The notes below the pieces were generated by a model. The model worked only from the letters and a program-made list of their open reading frames with translations. It did no database searches and had not been told where the DNA came from. Shown here piece after piece: positions 1 to 11,659 of a stretch of 64,000 bases of DNA. Each line of letters begins with the position of its first letter. The first letter of the stretch is position 1. The stretch covers positions 757,502 through 821,501 of the forward strand of contig QRDG01000405.1 of assembly GCA_012064385.1 (NCBI GenBank), written 5' to 3'. The stretch comes from Puccinellia tenuiflora. Taxonomy: Eukaryota; Streptophyta; Magnoliopsida; Poales; Poaceae. The position numbers were made by a program, and so were the translations under genes.

Positions 1-113
1 ATTTTTTTTAGATGTGTAGTAATAGAATTATGAAGAAATATAAAATTTTGTGCCCCCCTCTGGCTTGGGCCCTAGTCGGCCCCACCTCCCAACTAGGCCT
101 AGAGCCGGCCCTG
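1..113. mobile_element. Probable terminus of a hAT-type DNA transposon, cut by the window edge
   Basis: Read on the minus strand from base 113, the sequence begins CAGGGCCGGCTCTAGGCCTA and continues into GGGCCC-rich and then AT-rich DNA. A CAGGGCCGGC start is typical of plant hAT terminal inverted repeats. The other end and the 8-bp target duplication lie outside the window, so this is a tentative call from terminal motif only. Confidence 0.3.
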
Positions 114-997
114 GCCGTGGAAGATACAACGACGGATAGAGGTACCGCACCGATTTGATCTGCCGTCTTCATGCGTTGGCTGTCATGGTGTCATGGAGAG
201 TTGGAGACAGACCGATGGACAGGGGCGTCACCGTCGCCCCAATTTAATCTGCCGTCTTACCTGAGAACCCCAGGGTAATCGTTTCCTTTGTTGGTCGCCA
301 CTTTGATTGGAAATCGTATCGTGGAGACAAAGAAACGTGAAGGAAAGGGATTGCTTTGATCCACTTTTAACGTCCAGAACGTTGACCTAGACACTTTTCA
401 CGACACTCGAGACAACAGACGGGTGAAGAAAGGAAGATAACGTTTGAAATTGTTTTTTTATGATTTACGGGTTGCATAGGTGGGTAATTTTGTATAATTG
501 AAGAGCAATTTTAATGATGTACCAAACCAAACCGTGAAAGTCTTAATGCTTTTATTATTAGATATAGATTACTTGTTTCTAGCTAATAGGACTGTATGTT
601 GAATTTTTCTTGTGCTTATAGCACGTAGAACACACAAAAGGCATGTTTAGAACGTAGGAGCAGTAAAAGATTTTAATTTGATACGTAGATTTGGTTGCTC
701 AGCAAAACAAGAAAATATTTAGTTGTACATGGTACTTGACTGCTTAACGCCAACATGAAAGCTAAACAGCACTAAAGAACAAAATGTTGAAAGTACAAAA
801 TAATACCGTAAGTGTGAGTTTCAGGGTCTATCTCTACATTTGTGACATGATAATCATGGCCAAGAAGACCAAAAACCTACCCTTAACAGGAATGGATATT
901 GCAAACCTAGTTTTCATTGGACCAGGATTATCACCCCAGGAAATCTCGTCACTGTGTGAGTATGGTAATTGCTGTACATAGGCTGAACAAACTTCTT
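114..997. other. Flank downstream of the PRP31-like pseudogene; no gene seen
   Basis: This is AT-rich sequence with no coding signature. A 65-codon plus-strand ORF at 784-981 has no recognisable motif and overlaps nothing conserved. No poly(A) signal was pinned down; the 3' UTR of the minus-strand pseudogene would lie here. Confidence 0.5.
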
Positions 998-3310
998 TCA
1001 GATCCTTTTGATATTTGCAAATGCCCCGTCATGCGAAAAATAAGTTCTTCCACTTCCACTGAAAAGAAGTTTACCTTGGGACAACGGATTTGACAGTTCC
1101 ATTCCCTGGACAAGAAAACAGTAGCATAAAAGTTACAGCCTTATGCAACACAGGGCATACAGAACACTGAATTTCAAGCAAAAAAAACTACCAAGATTCC
1201 AAAGGGAAAAGGCTGACCACTTCAATCGTCTCCAAACTATACACAGATCAACTACTCATCTTAAATTAAATATACATCTAATATGCTGGTAGCCAGGTCC
1301 AGAATTAAATGAAGAGAGGTTATGCAGCACATAATCAAGTTATTCATCTAGGAAACGAATAAGACAACTAAAGTTTAAAGCAATAACTTACTTGAAATGG
1401 TGTAAATGCCAAGCTTGATGTCAACCCCCACTAGTACAATATTTATTTTCCTTGAATCTGATACAAAACGAAGTAATGTGTAACCAAATCAATGATGTTG
1501 TAGATACAAAATATTAAGAACACAAATAAACATACACAGACAATACAAGTTTAATGGTGACAGCAAAGTTTAGGAAATTATAGTGTGATTCGCAAAAAAA
1601 AAGAGGAAAGTGTGAATCAAAGCGATCATACCAACGACATGCGTCCAAGATACAAACTCTCTGTAATCTGTGAGAAATGTCAAATGATTATGAAGATGCG
1701 AGGGTAACTGTGACGCAACTAGTAAAGTATCAGTCATGTGAAAAGAGAAAAAAGAGGTACCAGTGCAACAAAAGAGGGGATAACTTAATTCTTGTAGTAT
1801 TTCCTATTATTTTCCTCTATATAAATTAATTATGCAAATTTACTTTATAATAGTATAGCTAACTCAGGCCAGCTTCGACATTTTGGTAGAAAATTCCTTG
1901 CAGTTTTTAGCCGTGTTGGCACAGGCTTCATAATGGAAAGGCACTTTATCCTCCACCATAGCGTCGAGTGTTTTCCAGCTCAGGATAAAATGAGAAGAAA
2001 TGAAAACATTAAATTGCTCACCGTTTAGGAACTTTAGCAGCAAGTTTGCTTTGACTAGCTGACAAACGTAATTTCCCACTCCCTGCTCGTCCAAGCAAGC
2101 CATAACCTTTCCCAAAGCCATCACCTTATAATAACAAGATACACAATTATGTCCAAAGAAACTATATTCAGATTCATACATGGTTAAATTAAACGAAGTG
2201 CCATTCTGATTCACATGTATATATGTGGAAAACAAGAGATTCACATGTATAGAGTAACTAACCTAATGAGCTCTTCTCTGGCACACCAAACTGCATCCTA
2301 TTTGCAAGCTTCATCATGTCGGTCTGTGCATATCTGCAAAATCAAGTACATAGATATAAATTGTAAGAGAGAAGCCGATTCACATGCACTGGTTAATTAA
2401 TCAAAGAAATAAGCACGAAATTGTTGAATATGTCCTATCAGATTCCACAGTGCTTAAAGAACTAACCTTTCTTTCATTTTCCAGAGTCGCCGTCCCCGTC
2501 TCTTCTTTTTAGGAATAGAGTCAGGAACAGGAAGTGGCTTTTGGGAGCTTTGCTGGTGGTGGTTCTTGCCATTTTTCAATTTTCTTGTGAATTTCTGCCA
2601 ACAAGTTTTGCCCAGCTTTTCCAGTTGAATCACCTCTTATAGAATCCATTCTTGCTGCTAATGTTGATTTTGCAGCTATAAGCATAAGGGAGCGATTTCT
2701 TAAAGATGGAGGTGTGCATTGAAATACTTCAGCCTGTTTAAGAGAACCAACACGAAACTGGAACGCATGGATTTTTCTTCTTTGCCCCGAGAAGTTGCAC
2801 ATTACAAGCTGGCATGTTTGCTAGTGCTTCCAAACCGCCAGCATCTACCATTAGTTTTGAGGCAACATCGCTGCCAACAATGGATGCAAGATTTGGTGCA
2901 ATGCATCCCATTCAGCTTGCTACAAAGTCAAGTATTTTCTTCTTTGCTGCATCAAGGGTAGGAGCTCTATCACATGCTTCATTGGTTTTTAGTAAATTTC
3001 CATCAGAAAGAGGTTCCCTGCTAGTTGTTGATTCTGTCATTGTAATCCACATTATGTCTGTAGAAGGTAAAAGATCCTTCAAGTCAATTTGGGTTAAATC
3101 CACTTCATTACCGATCCTCTTGACAACACGGGCATAATTGATTGGATGTTGAATCCGGGATTCTAGTAGTGGAAGCTTAAACTTATACTTGTCACGTATG
3201 AAACTATGGATAATAATGATCTCACTGTCAATATCTACTGATAAAGTATTGCAATCAACAATAAGCTGATACTCTGGGTCCTCCACAATGCTTCCTTGAT
3301 TAGTAACAGT

Positions 3311-3407
3311 TGTTGTGAATGAGCAACTATCTTCCAAAGGGGCCTAAGGGCCAGTACATATACATGTGTACAGTAAACGGTGAACAGTAATCTATACACA
3401 TCTAACA
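3311..3407 (-). repeat. 3' LTR of the copia element
   Basis: This 97-bp repeat starts TGTTGTGAAT and ends TCTAACA. It matches 8349-8445 except for G versus A within GTAAAC(G/A)GTG. The adjoining 3408-3420 is C-rich, which on the minus strand is the polypurine tract. Confidence 0.95.
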
Positions 3408-3420
3408 CCCCCCCTCAAAC

Positions 3421-6400
3421 TCATGGTGGGTCAACAACACTGAGTTTGGAGAGGAAGAACCCATGCTGCGCTCGAGTCTGTGTCTTCGTGAAGAAATCCG
3501 CCAGCTGTAACTCGGAGGGCACGTAGTGAAGAGCAAGAATCTGATCCTGCACAGCAGCACGCACAAAGGAGGCATCCACGCCGATGTGCTTGGTGAGCTC
3601 ATGCTTCACCGGGTCACGCGCAATGCTGATAGCACCTGTACTGTCAGACAATAGAGGAGTCGGTGCAGTAGCAGAAACACCAAAATCCTCTAGTAACCAT
3701 CGTAGCCATATCACCTCAGCCGTCAACATAGCCATTGCTCGCAACTCAGCCTCTGCACTCGAGCGGGAAACTGAAGTTTGTTTCTTCGTCTTCCAGGCAA
3801 TGAGAGAGCCTCCAAGAAAAACACAGTAGGCAGACAGCGAGCGGCGATCAGAAGGATCACTAGCCCACGTAGCATCAGAGTATGCCTGGAGCTGGAGAGA
3901 GCTGGAGCGGGGAAAGAAAAGACGGTGAGAGATCGTGCCACGAAGATATCGTAGAACACGGAGGAGGTGACTATAGTGGACAGAGGTGGGAGCGGAGACA
4001 AACTGACTCAGAATGTGGACGGGATATGATATATCTGGACGAGTGACAGCTAGGTAGACAAGGCTCCCAACGAGGTGGCGATAGCGTGTGGGATCACTGA
4101 GGGGATCACCATCAGTAGCACGAAGCTGAACATTGAGCTCCATAGGAGTCAAAGCAGTGCGTTCATCACCAAGTGCTGCACAAGCAAGAAGATCCTGAAT
4201 ATATTTTTCTTGAGAGATGAAGAAGCCATCCGAGGTGGAAGAAACCTCAATCCCTAGATAATAGCGAAGTGGACCAAGATCAGTCATCAGGAACTGCTCG
4301 CGGAGGCGGGCCTTAACAAAGGCAATGTACTCAGAGTCGTCGCCAGTGATGATCATGTCATCAACATATAGAAGGAGAAGAGTCCGACCACGAGGAGAGG
4401 TGTGGACAAACAACGCCGGGTCATGGTCGCTGGGCGAGAAACCAGCAGCAGTAACGACAGAGGCGAAACGCTCAAACCAGGCGCGAGGGGCTTGTTTAAG
4501 GCCATAGAGGGAGCGCCGAAGGCGGCAGACCATACCATCAGGAACAGACTACCCCGGTGGTGGCTGCATATAAACCTCCTCACGCAGCTCACCATTGAGG
4601 AAAGCGTTCTGAACGTCAAGCTGAGACACAGACCAATGACGAACAGAAGCCACAGCGAGGAGAGTGCGGACGGTGGTCATGTGGGCCACAGGAGCGAATG
4701 TCTCATCGTAATCGCGTCCCTGCTCCTGCTGAAAGCCACGAGCCACAAGGCGAGCTTTGTAACGCTCAAGGGAACCATCGGAGCGAGTCTTAATCTTATA
4801 GACCCACTTGCACGTGATGGGACGAACACCAGGAGGAGGGGGAAACCAGATCCAAAGTGCCAGTGCGCTCAAGCGCAGCAATTTCCTTGGCCATCGCAAG
4901 CTGCCACTCAGACTGAGCCATGGCATCCCGATAGGAAGTGGGCTCAGCAACGGCAGAAAGACCGTACTGAGAAGGAGAGTAGCGAGGAGGAGGTCGTAAG
5001 GAAGGCCGAGCACGGAGGTTATGAACCGGCGTAGACGGGGAAGGAGGAGCTCCGGAAGTAGAGGGTATGTCAGAGGAATCATCCACAGCACGAGGACGAC
5101 GAGTGTAGTGGAGAGGAAAGGGGGAAAGGGGAGAATGCACCGGAGAGGATGGTGGAGAGGTAGGTGACGAGGAAGGAGAGGAGGAAGGTAGGGAGGGTGG
5201 CGTCGGTGGCGTGTCAGGAATAGTGGGACTCATCGGAGGGGGAGGTGGAGGAGGAACACGAGGCACAGAGGAAGAGGTATCAGGAAGGAGGAGAAAAGAG
5301 AGATCCTCCACGGAAACGGTCGAGGAGGAAGGACGCGGGTAGTATGAACGAGACTCATCAAAAGTCACATCACGCGAAATACGGAGCCGGCGAGCAACAG
5401 GATCCCAGCACCGATAACCCTTGTGCTCATCACTATAGCCAAGAAAGACACATTCAACCGACTGAGCGGTCAATTTGGTGCGTTCGCGCGGGGCAAGAAG
5501 AACATAGCACACGCACCCAAACGAACGAAGAGCTGAATAGTCAGGAGAACGACCAGAGAGATGCTCCAAAGGTATGCCACCCTGCAAAGCAGCCGACGGC
5601 TGAATGTTGATGAGATAGGTGGATGCAGAGATGGCCTCAGCCCAAAAGTGAGGTGGAAGAGAGGCAGCGATCATCATCGCACGAGCCGTCTCAAGAAGAT
5701 GGCGATGCTTGCGCTCAGCAACACCATTCTGAGCATGGGCGCCAGGGCAAGAGAATTGGGCAAGAGTACCCTGCTCGGCAAGGAAACCACGCAACATCTG
5801 GGAGATATACTCACCAGCCGAGTCAGCACGAAAAACACGAATGGGCGTGGAAAACTGAGTGTGAACCATGGTAGCAAATCGCTTATATATGGAGAGAACC
5901 TCGCCACGAGATTTCAGAAAGTAAAGCCAAGTGTAACGAGAGTAATCATCAATAAAGAGAACATAGTAGCGATGCCCCCCTTTTGAATCAAAAGGTGCAG
6001 GACCCCATACATCAGAGTGAACAAGGTCAAAGGGACGCTGAGATACAGACTCACTCAAAGGGTAAGGTAACTGGGTCTGTTTTCCAAGTTTACAACCATC
6101 ACAATGTAAAGAGACATCTCCAGAGACAGAGCCTAAGACACCTTGACGCACTAACGAAGACAAACGAGAGCCACATAGATGACCAAGTCGATGATGCCAC
6201 TGCTGAAAGGATGCAGAGGAGGAGGCGGCAAGAGCATGTGAACTGGTGGGTGTGGTGGTAGCGGAAGGAACACGAAGCCAGTCAACCTCCCAAAGACCCT
6301 GAGTCTCACGGCGCCGAGGGCCAGCGCCAACCAGAGCCGTGGTCCGACGATCCTGAACAGAGCAAGAGTCGGCATCAAGGATGACACGACAACCAGAATC

Positions 6401-7762
6401 AGTAAGTTGGGCAGCGGAAAAAAGATTCATGGTAAGACGAGGAACATGAGAAACACTCGGAACAGAAAAAGATGGAGTAGACAGGATGCCACGACTAGCA
6501 ACAGGAAGAGGTGTGCCATCGGCAGTAAGAACACTAACAGGAGAATCAAGAGGCCTAAGAGAGGACAGGGCAGAGGAATCAGAAGACATGTGAAAGGAAG
6601 CTCCAGAGTCCAGAACCCACGGAGATGTACCTGACTGTGTGGACGGTGGTGGTGGAGTGGTGGTAGTAGTAACCGAAGCAACGGTGCCCGTCGAGGAGGA
6701 GCCCGAGGAAGCCAGTAGACGCTTGAGCTGCACAATATCTTGATCAGTGAGTGACAGGGTCGACGAAGGGGCACGAGACGCGGTAGAGGAGCGCCTCAGG
6801 TCGCGCTGCTTCTTGTGACAATCAGACTCTGGGTGACCTGGCTTCTTGCAGTAGCCACAGAAGGTGTGAGAGCGAGGTCGGCCCACCCCCCCTGAAGGAG
6901 TGGGAAGCAGCGGTGGAGTAGGGGGCCTGGCAGACGACACAGGAGCTCGAGCAGCTAGTACAGTGGGGACCGCAAGCAAACCAGCAGAACGAAGGCGTGT
7001 CTCCTCAGCACGAAGCTCTGCAAGCACCTCAGATATAGGAACACGACCACGAGCAAGTAAGTGTGCACGCCGAGGCTCAAACTCAGAACGGAGGCGAGAC
7101 AAGAACTCATGGACACGGTGAAACTCCAAATCGGACCTCACTGTCTGACAGCATCGACAAGTACCACAAACAACAGTCCTCAGAGAGTCAAGCTGGCGCC
7201 AGATGGCAGAACTCTGGGTGTAGAACTCATCAACAGTAGAGTCTCCCTGCTGAAGAGCATGCTCCTGACGAACCACAGATAGGTAGAGAGCATCACCTGA
7301 TGGCTGATAGCGCTGACAAAGAAAAGTCCACATTGCAGCAGCAGTACCCAATCCCATGAATTCAGAGGCAAACTGAGGCAGAACACTGGCAGTAAGGACA
7401 GTAGCAGCACGAGCATCATCATTGCACCACTGAGTGTAAACAGACAAATCATCCCGGTAAGTAGAGAGGGCATCTGAATAAGCTGATACCTGCTGATCAT
7501 AAGTTTCGACCGCAGCATCATCAATCGCCTTGGCAGCATCCCGATCAGCCTGAGAAGCATCAGCAGCCAGAACAGGCGGCACCGGTGGAGTGGGAGCCAC
7601 AGGAGCAACGGGGCACGACGGACAGGGGACCTCGCCAGAGAGAACACCCCACAGCAGAAGGCCGCGCATGTGGATACGCATAAAGCCCACGAACTCAGCA
7701 TAATTGGTGCCATCGAAGGTCACCGAGCACCGAGGGACAGCAACATAGCCCGAAGAAGACAT
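3421..7762 (-). pseudogene. Copia gag-pol polyprotein with one frameshift and one stop
   Basis: The minus-strand ORF starts at 7762, just after a 22-nt poly(A) run in the leader. Order: gag; CCHC zinc knuckle CGYCKKPGHPESDC (about residue 300); protease WVLDSGASFHMS (about 380); integrase HHCC (about 520-570) and catalytic core with HSDVWGP, FRADSAGEY and a GKQ-type C-terminus; then a Pro/Ser-rich linker. The frame is lost near 4840, where the RT start (ITCKWVYKIKTRSDGS) continues in another frame to an in-frame TAG at about 4546-4548. It resumes at 4533 with YGLKQAPRAWF, the RT active site YVDDM, and RNase H with YSDATWASDP and DFFTK near the end. All domains are recognisable, so this copy was autonomous until recently; as it stands pol cannot be made in one piece. 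Confidence 0.9.
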
Positions 7763-8334
7763 TACTGACTCTCTGTTTTTTTTTTTTTTTTTTTTTGGAA
7801 AAGTCAGAGGAGAGAGAATCTGGATCTCAGATTGGATCCAGTCTCACGCACGCACGGGAACACGCCCGAGCTCAGCACACGCACGGCAGTAGCAGAGGCC
7901 ACAGCACACCCAGCGGGCTGGAGGAGAGCAGCCGGAGGCAGCAAGGGCCGGAGGCAACGGCCGGATCCGGCCGGAATCGCTGGCGGCAGCCGGGCGGAAG
8001 ACGGCGGCGACAGGCGACAGGCCACGCACGGCAGGAAACGGCGGCGGCGGCCGGACGACGGCAGCGGCCGGAGGAGTGACCGGAGGGATCGATCAAGAGA
8101 CCGGGTGCGAGGAGAGGAGCAAGGCGTCGTCGGGAGGGCGAATCGGGAGGATGGGGAGGAAGGGGAGAGCAGCAGGCGGTGACCGCAAACCTGCGAGGCG
8201 CGGCAAGCCGGGAACGGGCCTGAGCGACCGGGCGACGAGGACGGCGACGGCCGGCAGCAAGCCGCGCGAGCAGAGGCGACGATGACGGTGGACTACGCGC
8301 GGAGTTGCAACGCACGGGGAGGAGAGCTAAACCT
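7763..8334 (-). other. GC-rich leader of the copia element
   Basis: The 5' untranslated stretch between primer site and gag start is very GC-rich with CGG-type simple sequence, ending in a run of about 22 A (minus strand) just before the ATG. Several overlapping short ORFs on both strands reflect base composition and are not called. Confidence 0.6.
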
Positions 8335-8348
8335 AAGCTCTGATACCA
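8335..8348 (-). promoter_or_regulatory. Primer-binding site of the copia element (initiator Met tRNA type)
   Basis: The minus strand reads TGGTATCAGAGCTT directly after the 5' LTR. This is the standard plant copia site complementary to the 3' end of initiator methionine tRNA. Confidence 0.9.
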
Positions 8349-8445
8349 TGTTGTGAATGAGCAACTATCTTCCAAAGGGGCCTAAGGGCCAGTACATATA
8401 CATGTGTACAGTAAACAGTGAACAGTAATCTATACACATCTAACA
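8349..8445 (-). repeat. 5' LTR of the copia element
   Basis: This is the second 97-bp copy, preceding the primer-binding site in minus-strand order. At under 100 bp it is unusually short for a plant copia LTR and leaves little room for a conventional U3 promoter. Confidence 0.95.
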
Positions 8446-8480
8446 ACAGTTACGTCTCTCTGGACAGCATCTTCAACTTC

Positions 8481-9017
8481 CTGTTGCAAACAAGTGAAAA
8501 TGGTCAGTGCGCTGACCTACCGAAATGAATAGCAATGGAACCTACAGCAGTTAAGGACAAATCTTAAGTAGAATGGAGAGAAGAAACGGTCGTACATAGT
8601 GATGCTCACAAAATCCAAGATTCACAGGATCAACTCTGATCACAATGAAGGAATGAACACAATTTCTCCAAAAGAAAAAAGGTAGTTTGTTTACTTACAT
8701 TATAAGAAGCAGGCATTAATGTTCGATGAAGAATGGCAAAGAGTAGAGTTAGTATGAGAGGGCCAGTTATAAGTTTATTCTCATTCAGTAGTCATAATTT
8801 ACCTGCACATATGGAGTTTGTTTTGGTAAACTATTTAGCTTATCCACTGGTGAAAAACACTTGGAAACCTCATTAAAAGTCCTAAGAATCAGCAACCAGG
8901 GTGCCTTCCATCATATACTGATATGTCATTCTGTTAATCGGGAATGCATCAGAAAAAATAAATCACCGCTGTCTTATGGCATGTAACAAATATGGTTCTA
9001 AGAGTTAGACCACTTAC
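8481..9017 (-). other. PRP31-like pseudogene intron between exons 3 and 4
   Basis: The intron runs from donor GTAAGT next to 9018 to acceptor CAG at 8481-8483. No further element was recognised in it. Confidence 0.6.
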
Positions 9018-9919
9018 TTGCATGATGCCATTATAATATTGTGTTTTCTGAAGCTTTGAGATACTATCAAGATCATCATAATTAAGAGATCTGAGGTCAG
9101 ACATGCTGCCATTAACATCTTCCATATTCACAGCCTCTGCATTTTCCTCTTCCTGAAATGTGGTGAGTATGCATGTGTTAAAAATTAGTAGCAAAGAAAA
9201 TATCGTTGTAGCAAATATTTATTTTGTAGTTTGTGGTAATAAATTAAGCTCACTTGACAGGCTTCATTATCCGATAGCTCGTCAAGATCGGCCAAGAAAG
9301 ACTCAGCAAGGCTAGCCTGAAAATTGTCATTAGTTAGTACAGTAGGAGTTACTTTGTGTGGATAGCTGAATGTGTACTTTGGATGTAATGAAGTAGCAAT
9401 GTACAAAGGAATACGACTCTGAATAACTGAATGACCATTTTGAATATAAAGAAGTATCAATTATACAATTCAAGCAGGCAAAGGGCGCGCTGGAATAATT
9501 GTATGACCAAAGTCAAACGTACTAAAAACTCTACAGCAAAAGAAGGTTATGAGGTTACATTTATCTCCAGGTTTAAGACCCAAGCAATATATAGCCCTAA
9601 ACGAGGAGTGAAGCAAAGAGTTAATCCTACATTCAGCGATCCATATTAAGGTTACACAATAGCTAGGGCCAGTATATCGAACTACTAGAGCTACGAATGA
9701 CTTCCAATGAACTTCAAGCCTTGTCCCCCTTCAAACCACTACCACAAACAATGATACGATTAATAGCCACTATAGAGCACGAATTTTGCAATATATCACA
9801 GTAGGGCAAGCCACAATTCGCAATGAGGACCGCAGTAAACTAGAGTAAAGTTAAGATTTACAACACTATGGCTTCATAGAACTCTGGAGTTTGTTGTGCC
9901 CAAACACAGTGAAATTCGC

Positions 9920-10308
9920 TTCTACACCCGAGCTCACCAGCTCCTGGTGTTTTCAAAAAAATTAAAAAAATAGTAAAATATTATAAAAAATTATGAAAAA
10001 ATTTGGAGACAAGCACATATGAATTGGTCAACCTCGTGCAAAGTTTCGGAATGAAAAGACATTTTATGTGCTCTGTACAAAAAAGACAAAATCTGCGTTT
10101 TCAAAATGCGTTTTTAGATCTCATTCTGACAACTGATTTTGTTTTTTTTGTACAGAGCACATAAAATGTATTTTCATTCCGAAACTTTGCACGAGTGTGA
10201 AGATTTCATATATACTTGTCTCCAAATTGTTTCAGAATTTTTTATAATGTTTTACTATTTTTTTAATTTTTTCGAAAACACCAGGAGCTGGTGTGCTCGG
10301 GTGTAGAA
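9920..10308. mobile_element. Foldback (MITE-like) element in pseudogene intron 1
   Basis: The left arm from 9920 (TTCTACACCCGAGCTCACCA then AT-rich) is repeated as its inverted complement ending at 10308. Arms run about 180 nt each, including the internal pairing of GCACATAAAATGT-type segments with TTTCGGAATGAAA. The whole 389 bp can form one long hairpin. A target duplication was not convincingly identified, so the superfamily is left open. Confidence 0.65.
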
Positions 10309-11343
10309 ACACCAGCCCCACAAACACATCGAAATTTTCAACAACTTATCTTTGGAAACCAAAGTATAGGAAAGAAGTATACATCCCCCCATAAGTATTA
10401 GGATTTGGACGCAGCACCCCCTCAAGTTTAAATCAGCACACTTAATCCCCCAAACTCCTCAAAACCAGACAATTGACCCCCTGACCCCGATAAGGCGGTT
10501 TTGCCGGCCGGTTTTGTTGACATGGCACTCTGTCAAAACCATGTAAGGTCCACCGCGGAGGTCGAAGCGAGCTGTGCCGCCGCGCTCGTGCGAGAGGAGC
10601 CCGCCTGGCTCCCAAGCGCCGTCGTAGGATACATCATGCGCCTGACCTGGAGCAGCTCACGGTCTGTCCCTTTGCCAGGCCACGAACAGCGTCACGATGG
10701 AGGCAAGTGCCACGGCCAACAGGTCGCCGTCAGACTGGAACACGAAGCGCGGGTCAGGCTCCACGCGACAGTGAGGCTGAGCTCTACGGCCTTGCCGCCA
10801 CTGCGGCGCTTCCCGACAGATCCATCACCGAGATTCCTTGAGCTTGGTCAAGCTCGCGTCGCGCAATGGGGAGAAGATCCAGGGATTCAAATACTATTAT
10901 ATTATTATATCGGCGTCGGACAACACGAGCTCAGCCGCTTCCGATATATCGGCGACAGATCCGTCAACAAGAACTCCAAAAAAGCTACAAAACCAAACTG
11001 GATTCAAATACTATTATATCGGCGAATCTTAGCTTACAATATCTAAGTTAGGGAACTCATTTGGCAAAAACAAACATAGGAAGTCTAATGCGAATTGTGA
11101 AATACATCATACATGTCTGACCCGTATTTGTCCACAAATCAAGCCGAATTTGAAGTAGTTAAACAGGGAGCAGAGCCCCGGTCCCCCGCCTGAAAACCTA
11201 GCTTCCCACTGAAATTAAAACTATCGATGCCACGAGCAATTCAGCCCCAATAAGAATCGGTACTCACAATGTAACAAAAAAATCGAGACGACGAGGATCA
11301 ACAGCCTCCCGGCGGAAGGACTAAACAAGTGGTGAGACGAAGT
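10309..11343. other. Remainder of pseudogene intron 1; repeat-like, no gene called
   Basis: It contains a C-tract-rich stretch (10385-10500) that looks like dispersed repeat DNA and a 181-codon plus-strand ORF at 10501-11046 without recognisable motif. A short segment around TTCAAATACTATTATAT and TATCGGCG occurs twice (about 10887 and 11002). I see no supported gene. Confidence 0.5.
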
Positions 11344-11530
11344 ACTTACCATGATCAACGCTGGGTCTCCTTGTCCTCACTCCTCAGAGTAGAGGGCACC
11401 CGCGCAGAGCAGCGGCGGGGGCGCCGGGGGGATCGCCGCGGCGACGGCAACCACGCACGGACTCTGCACGCGCGCTCGGCGGTGGATTTGTGTTTTCGTC
11501 TGCGGCGAGAAGGGTTTGTGCTTATGCAAG
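11344..11530 (-). promoter_or_regulatory. 5' exon, start codon and leader of the PRP31-like pseudogene
   Basis: On the minus strand an ATG (11352-11350) is followed at once by the donor GTAAGT (11349-11344). The next exon (acceptor at 9317) begins GCTAGCCTTGCTGAG, so the spliced product starts M-A-S-L-A-E-S. Upstream DNA is GC-rich, consistent with a leader; no clear TATA box was seen. Confidence 0.7.
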
Positions 11531-11659
11531 ACAGCAAGAGTCGTGAACTTTTGTTTGGTATGTGGATTGAGAAAGGTGGGATGGGCTGGCCCAACGGGTT
11601 AACAGACCATTGGCCGCGTCTAGCTAGCAATGGATTGCTAGTTTGCTTCAACTAGCGAT

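Larger units (their letters stand above)
3311..8445 (-). mobile_element. Ty1/copia LTR retrotransposon with 97-bp LTRs, inserted in PRP31-like exon
   Basis: The element is bounded by near-identical 97-bp direct repeats that start TG and end CA, and by the 5-bp target duplication ACAGT (3306-3310 and 8446-8450). Orientation is minus: the initiator-Met-type primer site lies inside the right LTR, and a purine tract (minus strand) abuts the left LTR. Domain order gag, protease, integrase, RT, RNase H is the copia order. The LTRs differ at one of 97 positions, so insertion looks recent, yet the polyprotein carries a frameshift and a stop. The insertion interrupts coding sequence within a D-V-T-V-T-N stretch of the PRP31 copy. 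Confidence 0.95.
998..11352 (-). pseudogene. PRP31-like: PRP31-like (U4/U6 snRNP, Nop-domain) pseudogene with copia insertion
   Basis: The intact family member is a U4/U6.U5 tri-snRNP protein that binds 15.5K and U4 snRNA in the nucleus. Exons readable on the minus strand: 11350-11352 (ATG, donor GTAAGT), 9254-9316, 9018-9152, 8446-8480 joined across the retroelement to 2467-3305, 2263-2333, 2022-2124, a degenerate piece near 1960-1978, about 1392-1433, and 998-1105 with the stop. Recognisable family segments are SFLADLDELSDNEA, EDPEYQLIVDCNTLSVDI, FIRDKYKFKLP, the Nop core NMPACNVQLLGAKKK, EKWQEPPPAKLP, MMKLANRMQFGVPE, LTSSLAFTP and the C-terminus. Lesions independent of the transposon are a TGA at 2912-2914, loss of about 8 codons near 2755-2765, an extra A near 2551 that shifts frame, and an impossible 43-nt intron near 1979-2021. 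It cannot give a full protein. The exon order and intact splice sites suggest a duplicated genomic copy rather than a processed one. Confidence 0.85.

Noticed and set aside
784..981. 65-codon plus-strand ORF
   Set aside because: No motif, no flanking promoter, and located in the flank of a minus-strand pseudogene; such lengths occur by chance.
4402..5034. Plus-strand ORFs across the copia element (4402-5034, 5245-5986, 7832-8182)
   Set aside because: They are complements of the verified minus-strand gag-pol or of its GC-rich leader.
10501..11046. 181-codon plus ORF in pseudogene intron 1
   Set aside because: No recognisable domain; embedded in repeat-like DNA and antisense to the host transcript.
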